From the NCBI GenBank assembly GCA_019359505.1, contig JAHHHD010000009.1, positions 114,395-178,394 on the forward strand: 64,000 nt of DNA, read 5' to 3'. This document shows, in pieces, positions 1 to 10,596 of the stretch (position 1 is its first letter; the number at the start of each line of letters is the position of its first letter). The position numbers and the translations under genes were made by a program. The notes under the pieces were generated by a model. That model saw only the letters and a program-made list of their open reading frames with translations, ran no database searches and was not told the origin of the DNA. This DNA is from Drouetiella hepatica Uher 2000/2452 (GTDB lineage: Bacteria; Cyanobacteriota; Cyanobacteriia; Elainellales; Elainellaceae).

Positions 1-1619
1 TGCAAACACTGCTGCTCTGCTGCGCTAGGAGACTCATCGCCGTTGGCTACGAAGATCGCCAAATGTGCCAGCAGAGTCGCTTCCAGGTACTCGTTTGAGA
101 GAGCAAGCAAGCTAGGACTATCTAAACGAAATAGGGCAATACTGTTTTTCAGGGTAGGTGGGGTGCCGCCTAGGCGCACGTCAGGCTCCATGCCATAACC
201 CAGTAGCTCCAGAAATTTTGCCAGCCCAGCAGCTTCTGCCCTGGTGAGCTTGTCAAGATTTGCGCCTAGCCATTGCTTCAGCAAATCTGCTCCTGACACA
301 ACGGCAATCTGATTTTCAGGCTTGGGAAAGATTTTGTCCAGCCACTTTTGCAGTTTTTGAACGACTTTGCCGCCGTGGGTCGCCAGCAACTCGGCAGGTA
401 AAAGAGCGATCGCCCCGTGGGTTTCGCGCCCTTTGGGATTGCGTCCCAGATAACGGCTCAGCGGCTCCAGCTCAACGCGGCAGGTTTCCACCACTTCGCC
501 AATTTTTTTAATCTTTGCTGCAAATCGGGTGACATCGGGCAGGTTGCCGATCGGCACCGTTACCGATCGACTCCAGAAGGACTGGCTAGCCGGGTAGTAA
601 GCCGTCGTCAGCTTCGATTTTCCCGACTTCAGCTTCATGCCGTCACCGTATTGCTGGCTGTACCTCAACTGAAATAGCGCTTGGAACTCGTCAGGGCAAC
701 GTGTCGCAGCGGTTGGCATCCGTAGATTAGCCAATCGCATATACCAGGCTAACGCCCAATTTGCCGGAATTGGCTGACCCTGCGCCACAAGCTGCCCCAA
801 ACCCACCTGAAGCGGCAGAGCTTTGGCAGTCATCGGGTCGATCGTCTTGCTCAAATCAGCCGATCGCATTACCTGACAGGTTTCCAGGAAAGTCTCCGTC
901 TTGTAGCGAATGCCGCCGCTGAGAGAATTACCGCCATAGACTTTATTAAGCCGCTCTACCTCCGCCACAATTTGATCTAGCTCTTGGCGTACCGCGTCAT
1001 TTTTCAAATCTGCCCGCAGCAGGTCATGAAAAACCCGTCGCTCTAGCCCATAGAAAAACAGCCAAATGTAGCCAATGTAAGTATTGGGCGCATTTCTACC
1101 CGTAGAGAGCCACTGCAAATATGCTGCTCGACAAGCAGGTGGCATCTGGCTATAGGAAGTCGAGTAAGGCATTTGCTTGCCTTCGTGATCAGGACGATCG
1201 CGCTTTACCTTCAGCTGGGGATTAATCAGGCTGGTTTCCGAAGCTCGGCTATTGTTAATGGCAGCCAGGTCTTCACCGACATACACCATGCCAGGGATCT
1301 CGTATCCGGCTACAGTCACCGTTTCATCTGGCGGAATCCACTCGCCATTCTGGTTACGAGACGGCTCCATTCTCTCGGTTCTTCCCGCCAACCTTTCCTC
1401 AAACTCAAGTTCTGAGAAGAAGTCTATGAGTTCTTGAGGACTGACTGGCATTGCATTGGTTCGCCTTGATGCACGCCCCGATTTCATTCTTTGGGGTTCA
1501 GATTTTCCCTCAGTGCGAGAGGGATCAAGCCGATCGAGTATCTTTCCTTTAAGCTTGTCAGGCTCAGGTAGGGCGATGCCCAAGTCAGCGAGGAGTTCCC
1601 AAAAGGGTCTAAATTCCAT
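1..1619 (-). CDS. TerB N-terminal domain protein (3' end beyond window)
   Basis: This frame is open from an ATG at 1619 to the window edge, giving 539 codons with no stop. The N-terminal third carries hallmarks of the TerB_N domain: IPGMVYVG, then a Tyr-rich stretch, then AAYLQWLSTGRNAP and IWLFFYGLERR. Family members often end in a TerB-C domain, which would lie outside the window. TerB-linked proteins are tied to tellurite and stress-response gene sets, but the biochemical role is unknown. It is divergent from the SWIM-domain gene at 1727 with a 107-bp spacer, so the two probably share a promoter region and perhaps a pathway. The family call is from recognised motifs; the function is open. 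Confidence 0.82.
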   Translation of the reverse strand, partial: MEFRPFWELLADLGIALPEPDKLKGKILDRLDPSRTEGKSEPQRMKSGRASRRTNAMPVSPQELIDFFSELEFEERLAGRTERMEPSRNQNGEWIPPDETVTVAGYEIPGMVYVGEDLAAINNSRASETSLINPQLKVKRDRPDHEGKQMPYSTSYSQMPPACRAAYLQWLSTGRNAPNTYIGYIWLFFYGLERRVFHDLLRADLKNDAVRQELDQIVAEVERLNKVYGGNSLSGGIRYKTETFLETCQVMRSADLSKTIDPMTAKALPLQVGLGQLVAQGQPIPANWALAWYMRLANLRMPTAATRCPDEFQALFQLRYSQQYGDGMKLKSGKSKLTTAYYPASQSFWSRSVTVPIGNLPDVTRFAAKIKKIGEVVETCRVELEPLSRYLGRNPKGRETHGAIALLPAELLATHGGKVVQKLQKWLDKIFPKPENQIAVVSGADLLKQWLGANLDKLTRAEAAGLAKFLELLGYGMEPDVRLGGTPPTLKNSIALFRLDSPSLLALSNEYLEATLLAHLAIFVANGDESPSAAEQQCL

Positions 1620-1726
1620 TGGAAGCGGCGATCGAAGTGCGATTTGATTAGTTTATCGTTTTATGCTAGTTACGGGAGCAAACGCTCAAACGCTTTGTTA
1701 AAACCGTTCACTTAGTCTATCCAGCC

Positions 1727-3445
1727 ATGCGATCGCCCTTTGCTAATCTGCTCACCTCTGGATTTCTGGAAAAAACGGCGGGGGCTGTAACCCATCAGCG
1801 CGGACAAGCCTATTTTAAGAACGGACAGGTGCAGTCCCTCCTGGAAGAGGGCGAAGTGATTTCGGCAGAAGTGCAGGGTAGCGAAGAATATCAAGTTGAG
1901 TTCTGGATTGAAGAGGATGGCGGTTTAGCTTACCAATGCGACTGCCCTGTGGGCGGCTTGTGCAAACACTGTGTGGCAGTGGGGCTGGCATGGCTAGCGC
2001 GACCTGCTCAGAAATCGGGTGGAATGAACCTTCAGGATGTTCGTCAGTACCTCAACCAGCAGAGCAAGGATACTCTCGTGCAGATGATAGTCGATCGCGC
2101 CCTCAGAGATGGCGTTTGGCGCAACCAATTAACGCTAAAAGCGGCAGCAGCCCGTCCTAAAGGTCTAGACATTAAAACCTTTGAGCAGGCTCTGCGCAAG
2201 GCGATCGCTGTTAAAGGCTACATTGATTACGGCGAAACCAGAGCCTATACTCGCAACATCAAGGTCGTGATCGAGTCCATTGCTAAATTGCTGGAGGATC
2301 ACGCCCAAGCCGTCATGGAGCTTTGCGAGTATGCAATGCCACTACTCAATGAGGCAACGCAGTCCATTGACGATTCCGATGGCGACCTAGGCGAAATCAT
2401 GTCCGACGTCCAGGAGTTGCATCATCAAGCTTGCCAAAAAGTGAAGCCCGACCCGATCGCCCTCGCCGATCGCCTGTATCAGCTCGAAATGGCAGACCCC
2501 TATGAAATATTTTACGGTGCGGCAGAAGAGTACGCGGATGTCTTGGGTACAGCTGGAGCCAATCGTTACCAAAAACGTGCAGAAGCCGACTGGGAAAAGC
2601 TGCCGCCCTCAACGCCGGGACAGATAAACATCGGTCACAGGAAGCTCAGCTCTATTCTGGAAAACCTGGCTAGACAGAGAGGCGATCTGGAGGTGATCGT
2701 GGCTATCAAAAGCCGCAGCCTGTTCCATCCCTATAACTATTTGCAGATTGCCCAGCTCTATCAGGAAGACGGACAGACCGATCGCGCCCTTCAGTGGGCA
2801 GAAAATGGCTTGAAAGCATTCCCCGATCGAATTGACTCGCGGCTACAAGACTTCTTGCGAGCAGAATATCAGCGGCGCGGCAGGTTTGCCGATGCCATGG
2901 CGTTGGTATGGAAAGAATTTACCGCATCTACCAGTCTTGCAAATTACCAAAAGCTAAAGACCGAAGCCGATCGCAAACACAAGTGGGCAGAATGGCGAGA
3001 ACGAGCGATCGCCTATATCCGAGAGCAGATTAAGCAGAACCAAAAGGCAGCTAAGACGACCTCTCCCTACTCAATATCCTGGCAATTTAGAGATCATTCG
3101 TTGCTAGTGGAAATCTTGCTGTGGGAGGAAGACATTGATAGCGCATGGCAAGAGGCACAGCAAGGCAAATGCTCGAAACAGCTGTGGCTAAAACTAGCAG
3201 ATGCGCGTCAGAAAGACCACCCTGAAGATGCTCTTTCCATCTACCTTCAGGAGATTGAGCCACTGATCCAGCAGACGAACAACAATGCCTACGCCCAAGC
3301 GATTGAATTTGTGAAAAAGGCGAAGAAAACTATGCTGAAAATGGGATTGCGATCGCAATTTGAGGCATATACTCAGCATCTACAGAAAACCTATAGGAAC
3401 AAGCGAAATTTCATTAAGCTGCTGATTGATCAGGGACTTGACTAA
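1727..3445 (+). CDS. SWIM zinc-finger family protein
   Basis: A 572-residue protein. Residues 71-82 hold a SWIM zinc-binding motif (C71-x-C73, C79-x-H81, followed by C82), a module associated with DNA or protein binding. The rest is largely helical and resembles TPR-like repeats, for example the stretch around YLQIAQLYQEDGQTDRALQW. Similar proteins in cyanobacteria often lie beside SNF2-type helicases and TerB_N proteins, and here a TerB_N gene is directly divergent. The ATG at 1727 starts just before the conserved N-terminal region. The molecular role is unknown; a nucleic-acid-associated scaffold is the reasonable guess. Confidence 0.85.
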   Translation: MRSPFANLLTSGFLEKTAGAVTHQRGQAYFKNGQVQSLLEEGEVISAEVQGSEEYQVEFWIEEDGGLAYQCDCPVGGLCKHCVAVGLAWLARPAQKSGGMNLQDVRQYLNQQSKDTLVQMIVDRALRDGVWRNQLTLKAAAARPKGLDIKTFEQALRKAIAVKGYIDYGETRAYTRNIKVVIESIAKLLEDHAQAVMELCEYAMPLLNEATQSIDDSDGDLGEIMSDVQELHHQACQKVKPDPIALADRLYQLEMADPYEIFYGAAEEYADVLGTAGANRYQKRAEADWEKLPPSTPGQINIGHRKLSSILENLARQRGDLEVIVAIKSRSLFHPYNYLQIAQLYQEDGQTDRALQWAENGLKAFPDRIDSRLQDFLRAEYQRRGRFADAMALVWKEFTASTSLANYQKLKTEADRKHKWAEWRERAIAYIREQIKQNQKAAKTTSPYSISWQFRDHSLLVEILLWEEDIDSAWQEAQQGKCSKQLWLKLADARQKDHPEDALSIYLQEIEPLIQQTNNNAYAQAIEFVKKAKKTMLKMGLRSQFEAYTQHLQKTYRNKRNFIKLLIDQGLD

Positions 3446-3541
3446 TAGAGGCTAAATCCCCATTGGTTCTATTGCTGTCGCTAATTTGCTTAAAATTGCG
3501 AACAAATTGTAGTTGCCGCCTTGGCGGTTGCCATAACATGA

Positions 3542-3590
3542 AATAATTTTTTGAAAAAGTGGGCTACGCCCACTTTTTCAAAAAATTATT
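3542..3590. repeat. 49-bp perfect palindrome, 23-bp arms, loop TAC
   Basis: Positions 3542-3564 are the exact reverse complement of 3568-3590, leaving a 3-nt loop. The apex reads GGGCTACGCCC. It lies between the convergent SWIM and ctpA genes, so it could end transcripts, but there is no proper U-tract. The architecture matches the palindrome at 8609-8657 although the arms are unrelated. A smaller CCGCC-TT-GGCGG hairpin precedes it near 3515-3526. Confidence 0.9.
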
Positions 3591-3687
3591 CGGTTTGATT
3601 AAATTTGCGAACCTTGGGATATTTGTAGTGGCCGTTGTCATCTGACGTTTAGAAAGTATGTGTCTTCCCAAACATCGACACGTCCTG

Positions 3688-5016
3688 CTAAGAACGCGGG
3701 ATCGCAGCCTGTTCTAGATGGGTGATTGCTCTAAGATACTGAGGATCTTGAGCCGTGCCTACCTGGTCTGGGTTCGCTGCCAGGTCTTTCTGTTGCTGCT
3801 CGGTCAGCTCAATTACAATGTCAGGCGTGATGCCCTTGTGGTTAATATCCAGACCGGATGGGGTGAAGTAACGGGCGATCGTCACATTCAATCCTGATCC
3901 ATCGGCAAGCTGATTTACCTGCTGCACCAGGGCTTTACCGAAGGTCTGGGTGCCGACCACCACGGCGCGGTTATCATCCTTCAAGGCTCCTGCGACAATT
4001 TCGCTGGCGCTGGCAGAGTTGCCATCCACCAGCACCGCCAGCGGCAGATCCGTCAGAGCGCTGTTATTAGCCCGAATTTGCTCCGCGGAGCCATCGCGAT
4101 CGACCGTCCGCACGATATCGCCGCTGTTGATCCACATCCGGGCGATCGCCACACCCTGATCCAGCCTGCCTCCCGGATTGCCCCGCAGATCCAGAACAAA
4201 CTGATCTACGTTCTGATTCTGTAGCGTAGTGATAGCTTGCTCCATCTGCTCGGCTGCATGGGCGCTAAATTCATTTAAACGGATATAGCCAATCTTCCGC
4301 TGACCTTCCATCCGCAGCGATGAGCGCACGGCTGGAATACTAATCCGTGCCCGTGTCAGCGTCAGCTCGAAGGGTTCTTTGCCCTCACGCTGGAACTGGA
4401 GCCGCACCTGTGTATCAGGTTCACCCCGAATCAGACCTGCCGCCGCTTCTACCGTCATCCCCTCAGTGGTGCGCCTATCAATTTGCAGAATCAGGTCTCC
4501 CGGCAGTACACCCGCCTGCAAAGCAGGGGAATTCTCGATCGGCTTGACAACCGTGAGCGCTTTTGTAGTCTCGTCTTGCTTAAGCTGCATCCCCACGCCC
4601 GTCAATTCGCCACCCATCTCCCGATTCAGCGCCTGAAACTCTTCAGGATTCATGAAGCGGGTGTAGGGATCTTCGAGCTTTTTAAGGGCTTCTCGCAGTG
4701 CAGTATAAGCTTCTTCGGGTGAGGCATAGGAACGCGAAAGCAGGGTTTGCCGCTCTTGCTGCCAATCCACCTGATTAAACTTAGGGTCTACATATTCCCG
4801 ATCGACAATCTGCCAAGCTTGGTCAAGGACTGCCTTAGGACTCGCCTGTAGCTGAGCATAGGCTCTCATCGCCACAGCCGGGATGCCAACCAGCGCTATT
4901 GTAGTGGTGACGGCAAAAAAAGTTCGCGATCGAGGCGTGGCGTGCAAACGATTGAAGCTGACATGCAGACGATTCAGTAAAGTCATAGGGTCATCAAATC
5001 GGAGGAGTGTTGCCAA
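3688..5016 (-). CDS. ctpA: Carboxyl-terminal processing protease (S41 family)
   Basis: A 442-residue S41 serine protease. Residues 31-54 form an N-terminal hydrophobic signal or anchor ending near AYAQ, which places the enzyme in the lumen or periplasm. A PDZ domain spans about 135-225. The catalytic dyad is visible as S336 in DGNSASASE and K361 in TFGKALVQ, at the 25-residue spacing usual for the family. CtpA enzymes in cyanobacteria trim the precursor of photosystem II protein D1; paralogues (CtpB, CtpC) are hard to exclude without an alignment. A second possible ATG is at 4986 (residue 11). The gene is convergent with the SWIM gene. Confidence 0.88.
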   Translation of the reverse strand: MATLLRFDDPMTLLNRLHVSFNRLHATPRSRTFFAVTTTIALVGIPAVAMRAYAQLQASPKAVLDQAWQIVDREYVDPKFNQVDWQQERQTLLSRSYASPEEAYTALREALKKLEDPYTRFMNPEEFQALNREMGGELTGVGMQLKQDETTKALTVVKPIENSPALQAGVLPGDLILQIDRRTTEGMTVEAAAGLIRGEPDTQVRLQFQREGKEPFELTLTRARISIPAVRSSLRMEGQRKIGYIRLNEFSAHAAEQMEQAITTLQNQNVDQFVLDLRGNPGGRLDQGVAIARMWINSGDIVRTVDRDGSAEQIRANNSALTDLPLAVLVDGNSASASEIVAGALKDDNRAVVVGTQTFGKALVQQVNQLADGSGLNVTIARYFTPSGLDINHKGITPDIVIELTEQQQKDLAANPDQVGTAQDPQYLRAITHLEQAAIPRS

Positions 5017-5153
5017 TAAAATCCAGTATGGAGGGTTTTAAGAAGAACCGCCCTTACTTTTAATACTTAGTGTTAGGAATCTTAAGCTTCGGCTGTAGTT
5101 TTTCTATCTTAGTGATCTGATGTGTCAGGCGTGTGACAAGCGCTTTGCAATCC

Positions 5154-5195
5154 ACGGCAAGCTTCGCAAGCTACGGCAAGCTTCGCAAGCTACGG
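5154..5195. repeat. Tandem 19-bp repeat upstream of truB
   Basis: Two exact 19-bp copies (5154-5172 and 5173-5191) are followed by the first four bases of a third. Each contains AGCTTCGCAAGCT, a small inverted repeat with apex CGC. Further short duplications (AGCTCAATAGC-like) run up to the truB start. They occupy the ctpA/truB divergent spacer. Short GC-apex repeats of this kind are common in filamentous cyanobacteria; no function is evident. Confidence 0.8.
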
Positions 5196-5235
5196 TAAAC
5201 AGTGTAAACAGCTCAATAGCAAATAGCTCAATAGC

Positions 5236-6147
5236 GTGAATGGTTTCTTAAACTTGAACAAACCTGCTGGCCTGACCTCCCATGATTGTGTGGCGAGGGT
5301 CAGGCGGCTCCTGAAAATGAAGCGCGTGGGGCACGGGGGCACCCTTGATCCGGCAGCAACGGGCGTATTGCCGATCGCTCTGGGTAAAGCCACCCGCCTC
5401 CTGCAATACCTCCAGCACGACAAAGCCTATCGCGGCACCGTGCGGTTTGGCATCAGAACAGCAACAGATGATTTGGAGGGCGAAGTGTTAACCTCCAGAC
5501 CTGCGCCAACGCTTACCCTGTCGCGAGTCCAGCCCTACTTGCCTAAATTTGTGGGGCAGATTCAGCAAATTCCGCCTAGCTATAGCGCCATTCAGATCGG
5601 AGGGCGACGGCTCTACGAGTTAGCCCGCGCCGGAGAAACGATCGAGGCTCCAGTCCGGTCAGTTGAGGTTTACAGCCTTGAGGCGCTAGAGTGGCGATCG
5701 GGCGACTTTCCCGAACTCGATTTAGCGATTGCTTGTGGAGCTGGAACCTACATCCGAGCGATCGCGCGAGACTTGGGCGAACTGATGGAGACAGGCGGCA
5801 CGTTGGCAGCCTTAACTCGTACCCACAGCAACGGATTCACCTTAGAGAACAGCTTGACGCTAGACGCTCTAGAAGTCCAGATCCAGTCCAATCAGTTCGT
5901 ACCCATTTCGCCGCAGGTTGCCTTGCATTGGGAGGCGATCGTTCTCTCGGAACCCTTGGCAAAGCGATGGAGTCAGGGACGACGAATCGACTTTGCAGAG
6001 ATTCAGACCAATTCTTTACGAAGCTGTGGCACGGATTTATCTGCGTTCTACCAAGTGCAGCATGAAGATGGGCGGTTTTTGGGAATGGGAGAAGCAGTGC
6101 GTCACGCTGAGGAAGAAATGCTGATTCCTAAATTAGTGTGGGATTAA
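5236..6147 (+). CDS. truB: tRNA pseudouridine(55) synthase TruB
   Basis: A 303-residue protein. TruB makes pseudouridine 55 in the T-loop of tRNAs. The catalytic aspartate is D38 in [12 protein letters not shown], preceded by [12 protein letters not shown] near the N-terminus. Further conserved blocks are IPPSYSAI and [12 protein letters not shown]. The start is a GTG at 5236, chosen because [12 protein letters not shown] is the normal TruB beginning. The C-terminal 60 residues fit the usual PUA-like tail. It is followed 74 bp later by the EI24-like gene on the same strand. Confidence 0.95.
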   Translation: MNGFLNLNKPAGLTSHDCVARVRRLLKMKRVGHGGTLDPAATGVLPIALGKATRLLQYLQHDKAYRGTVRFGIRTATDDLEGEVLTSRPAPTLTLSRVQPYLPKFVGQIQQIPPSYSAIQIGGRRLYELARAGETIEAPVRSVEVYSLEALEWRSGDFPELDLAIACGAGTYIRAIARDLGELMETGGTLAALTRTHSNGFTLENSLTLDALEVQIQSNQFVPISPQVALHWEAIVLSEPLAKRWSQGRRIDFAEIQTNSLRSCGTDLSAFYQVQHEDGRFLGMGEAVRHAEEEMLIPKLVWD

Positions 6148-6221
6148 AGATTGAGAAATTTCCTCTCATTCTTCGCTACGCTCGAAATAGAAAAATCTTG
6201 TAACCTATCTCATTTCTTCTC

Positions 6222-7238
6222 ATGGAGCTATCGCCCAAACCGCCCCAACGTATCGATCGTGGACTTGGCAGCTTGTTTAGCGGCGCAACTTACCCGCTCC
6301 GCGCCCTGCGACTATTTTTGACAACTCCCAAACTGCGCAGCTACATCCTGTTCCCGATTCTGATCAACTTAGTTGTGGGTATCACTCTATATGCAGGGCT
6401 ACTGTTTGCCGGATTGGAGGCGATCGATAATATCATTGCCAGCGTGCCTACCTGGACAGTCAGCGTGCCCCATTGGGCGATCGACCTCCCCGACTGGAAG
6501 TTTGCAGCACCTACCTGGCTAGCAACCTGGCTGCCCCATCTCCCTGCCTGGAAAATTTCCCTCCCTCACTGGAAAATTCCCGCTCTTCCACTCCCTGCCT
6601 TTTCACTCCCCAGCTTTTCACTTCCCAACTGGCAACCCACGCTTCCCGACTGGATCGCATTTCTCCCCACTTGGGCGGCAATGTTCTTCATCTGGATTCT
6701 GCGCGGAGTGCTGACGATCGCCCTCCTCCTTCTGACGGGCTTCATCTTTCTGCAATTTGGCGGACTGCTGGGCGCACCTTGGTATGGCAAGCTCTCGGAG
6801 GAGCTAGAGCGCATGAAAACAGGCAAAGTGACGCTGGTGGAAGTGGGTGTGGCAAGCGACATTTCCCGCGCCATTTTCTATGAATTGAAAAAGCTGCTGC
6901 TGAGCATTAGCGTTGGCGTGCCATTACTGCTGCTCAACTTTTTTCCGGGCGTGGGCACAGCGATCGCCACGTTCACGGGCATTGCTTTTGCTTCCACGAT
7001 CGTCTGCATGGACTTTATGGATGCCGCAGTTGAACGTCGCCGTCCTGGCTTCCGCCAAAAGCTAGGGATTGTCTGGCGCAGTATGCCCGCCAGCGGCTCC
7101 TTTGGGCTAGTGTGCCTGGGGCTAGTCAGCATTCCACTGGTTAATTTACTGGCGGTTCCGGTGTGCGTGGCGGCAGGGACGCTGTTTTTCTGCGATCGAG
7201 TCCTGCCTTGGTATGACAAAGATGTGGCAAGTCGGTAA
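6222..7238 (+). CDS. EI24/CysZ-like integral membrane protein
   Basis: A 338-residue multi-pass membrane protein. The N-terminal block (about 10-60, with the first membrane helix at about 40-62) and the C-terminal half (about 145-330, several helices) resemble the EI24/CysZ family, which includes a bacterial sulfate permease. Between them lies an unusual stretch, about residues 75-150, in which P-x-W/F triplets (PTW, PHW, PDW, PAW, PAF, PSF, PNW) recur every 6-12 residues. The usual family loop is much shorter and lacks this pattern. Function as a sulfate transporter is not supported by neighbours, so no symbol is given. Confidence 0.75.
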   Translation: MELSPKPPQRIDRGLGSLFSGATYPLRALRLFLTTPKLRSYILFPILINLVVGITLYAGLLFAGLEAIDNIIASVPTWTVSVPHWAIDLPDWKFAAPTWLATWLPHLPAWKISLPHWKIPALPLPAFSLPSFSLPNWQPTLPDWIAFLPTWAAMFFIWILRGVLTIALLLLTGFIFLQFGGLLGAPWYGKLSEELERMKTGKVTLVEVGVASDISRAIFYELKKLLLSISVGVPLLLLNFFPGVGTAIATFTGIAFASTIVCMDFMDAAVERRRPGFRQKLGIVWRSMPASGSFGLVCLGLVSIPLVNLLAVPVCVAAGTLFFCDRVLPWYDKDVASR

Positions 7239-7256
7239 GCGCGATCAAGCTGGTTG

Positions 7257-8513
7257 TCAGTCTACGATTAGCAAATCCTGAACAAACCCATACAGATCGG
7301 ACTCCGATCGCCCTTCTAGCTGCCGATCTTTCAAGTCAATTAGCCCCTGGGATAGCTCTGTTGCGCGCTTCTTGTAGCTGTTGTTGGCAGTCAGTAGATC
7401 CATAAACACCTCCTGCTCAATCTCCAGCCGACTGGCTTCTTCCGATAGGGGTGAAGCGTAAGCAACCGCATCGGCATCATATTTCAGCAAAAAAATCAGG
7501 GCATTGCTCATCTGCTGGAGCTGCTGCTGAAGTTTTCGGGTATCCAAATCTAGGCGATCGAAACCGACTTTTCCCTCAATTCGCAGTTCGACAATCGGTT
7601 GGTCAGCAGGAATCAGCTTCTGAAATTGAATGGCGGTTTGGATTTGGGCGATCGCCGCCTCTTCCACTTCTTCAAGACTTTCATGCCCCTCAGCCGTCCA
7701 TCGCAGCCGCACGACCGATCGCTGATAGTAGTCTTGCTTTAGCTCTGCCTTGATCCCCGTTGCATCAATTTCTACTAAATATACGCCGCGATCGAAGCTA
7801 GACTCTTCAATGCTGTTTGCCTCAGTCGAGCCAGGATTAAAGATCCAGCCGCCCTCGGTATAGCTTTTGTGGATATGCCCCAACGCCAGGTAGTCTACTC
7901 CTGCCTGCTTGAGGGGCAGCAAATCGGCATAGCGCAGAGCGCCCTGATATCGAGCAATTTGCCCATCCAGCCCGTGATGAAACAGCAGGATCGTATGGGC
8001 GATCGGCGGTAACGCTTCAATAGCCGCCGCAATTTGCTCGATCGCCTTGGGCGCAGAAGCCCCATACCACTGTGAGCCTAGCACTCGCACCCCGCAGGGC
8101 AAATCCACGTAGCCACCGTAGCCTTCTTGCCAAGGCGAATAAAAGCTTTCCTCCTGAGCCGAGTCACCCGGTTCTAGCAGCATCAGCAAGCCCCAATCCG
8201 CCAGGTAGCGCAGCCAGCTAGTTTTAGTGCCATAGGGACGGTTATCGTGATTTCCCTCGATCGCCAACACCGGGATTTTGGCTGCTTGCAGCAGTTGCAG
8301 ACAGGTCTGTGCTTGGTTAAGGGTGGCAGGCAAAATATTGCGATGCTCAAACAGATCGCCTGCAATCACCACAAAATCAACCTTTTCGGCGATCGCATAT
8401 TTCTCGATCGCGTCCTGAAGCGCAAAAAAGAAGTCTTGGGTTCGCTGTTTATTGTCGTAGCGATCGAACCCTAGGTGAACATCAGCAAGGTGGAGAAACC
8501 GAGGCATAAGCAA
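7257..8513 (-). CDS. DNA repair exonuclease, SbcD/Mre11-like metallophosphoesterase
   Basis: A 418-residue calcineurin-like phosphoesterase. Metal-binding motifs appear in order: HLADVHLG near residue 8, VIAGDLFE near 49, EGNHDNRP near 88, then LLFHHGLDG and LALGHIHK. This is the SbcD/Mre11 pattern of double-strand-break nucleases. The C-terminal 130 residues are helical and charged. The usual ATPase partner (SbcC/Rad50) is not adjacent. Both M1 and M3 (MPRFLHLADVH) are possible starts. It lies downstream of prfA on the same strand, separated by a palindrome. Confidence 0.85.
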   Translation of the reverse strand: MLMPRFLHLADVHLGFDRYDNKQRTQDFFFALQDAIEKYAIAEKVDFVVIAGDLFEHRNILPATLNQAQTCLQLLQAAKIPVLAIEGNHDNRPYGTKTSWLRYLADWGLLMLLEPGDSAQEESFYSPWQEGYGGYVDLPCGVRVLGSQWYGASAPKAIEQIAAAIEALPPIAHTILLFHHGLDGQIARYQGALRYADLLPLKQAGVDYLALGHIHKSYTEGGWIFNPGSTEANSIEESSFDRGVYLVEIDATGIKAELKQDYYQRSVVRLRWTAEGHESLEEVEEAAIAQIQTAIQFQKLIPADQPIVELRIEGKVGFDRLDLDTRKLQQQLQQMSNALIFLLKYDADAVAYASPLSEEASRLEIEQEVFMDLLTANNSYKKRATELSQGLIDLKDRQLEGRSESDLYGFVQDLLIVD

Positions 8514-8608
8514 AAAGACTCTAGGATTCGGTCATTGTAGCCCCGCATTTGTCTAGAGTCTAGTACTGGTGATCTAATTAGACAGAATTTAGGATATTGC
8601 TGAATCTG

Positions 8609-8657
8609 GGTATGATTTTTCACAAGGGGCGCTCCGCCCCTTGTGAAAAATCATACC
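8609..8657. repeat. 49-bp perfect palindrome, 23-bp arms, loop CTC
   Basis: Positions 8609-8631 are the exact reverse complement of 8635-8657. The apex is GGGGCGCTCCGCCCC. It lies between prfA and the SbcD-like gene, both on the minus strand, and may act as a terminator or mRNA end. It has the same arm and loop lengths as the palindrome at 3542 but a different arm sequence. Confidence 0.9.
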
Positions 8658-8677
8658 TAAAACCAGTCACGCCGAAT

Positions 8678-10098
<1,421 letters not shown>

Positions 10099-10182
10099 GG
10101 TAATAAAAACAGTTGATGGAATTCGATTTTAGCAAATTGAGCAAGACGTTAAGCCTGGAACACCAGGCATAAGGCATCAAGT

Positions 10183-10596
10183 CTAGCGCTTCGAGTATTG
10201 AGGAGCCTTACGAGCTTTGTGCAAGCCATACTTCTTCCGCTCAACAGCACGCGGGTCGCGAGACAGATAGCCCTCTACCTTCAAAGGCTTCCGGTTATCG
10301 GGATCAAGCTGACAAAGTGCCCGTGCCACACCTAACTTGATAGAATCGGCTTGTCCAGTCAAACCGCCACCGCTAGCATTTACCAGGATGTCATACTCAC
10401 CACCCAAACCTAGCGTTTCCAGAGGGGCTTTAGCCGCCGTCAGATAGGTGGGGTTGAACTGAAGATACAAATCTCCCGGCTTACCATTGATCACGAGCTG
10501 ACCTGTACCTGGCACTAATCGAACTCTAGCCACCGCAGACTTACGCCGCCCGGTGCCCCAATAGACGACGCGATCGTTCTTATCTGTTGCCTGCAT
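10183..10596 (-). CDS. rpsI: 30S ribosomal protein S9
   Basis: A 137-residue S9. The N-terminal block [14 protein letters not shown] and the C-terminal [18 protein letters not shown] followed by SKR are diagnostic; the basic tail reaches toward the P-site tRNA. The ATG at 10596 overlaps the rplM stop by one base (TAATG), which supports coupled translation of L13 and S9. Downstream is rpmE after an 84-bp spacer. Confidence 0.97.
   Translation of the reverse strand: MQATDKNDRVVYWGTGRRKSAVARVRLVPGTGQLVINGKPGDLYLQFNPTYLTAAKAPLETLGLGGEYDILVNASGGGLTGQADSIKLGVARALCQLDPDNRKPLKVEGYLSRDPRAVERKKYGLHKARKAPQYSKR

Noticed and set aside
260..1647. Several plus-strand open frames over the first 1.6 kb
   Set aside because: They are shadows of the minus-strand TerB_N gene, which has no stop in the window and shows clear domain motifs.
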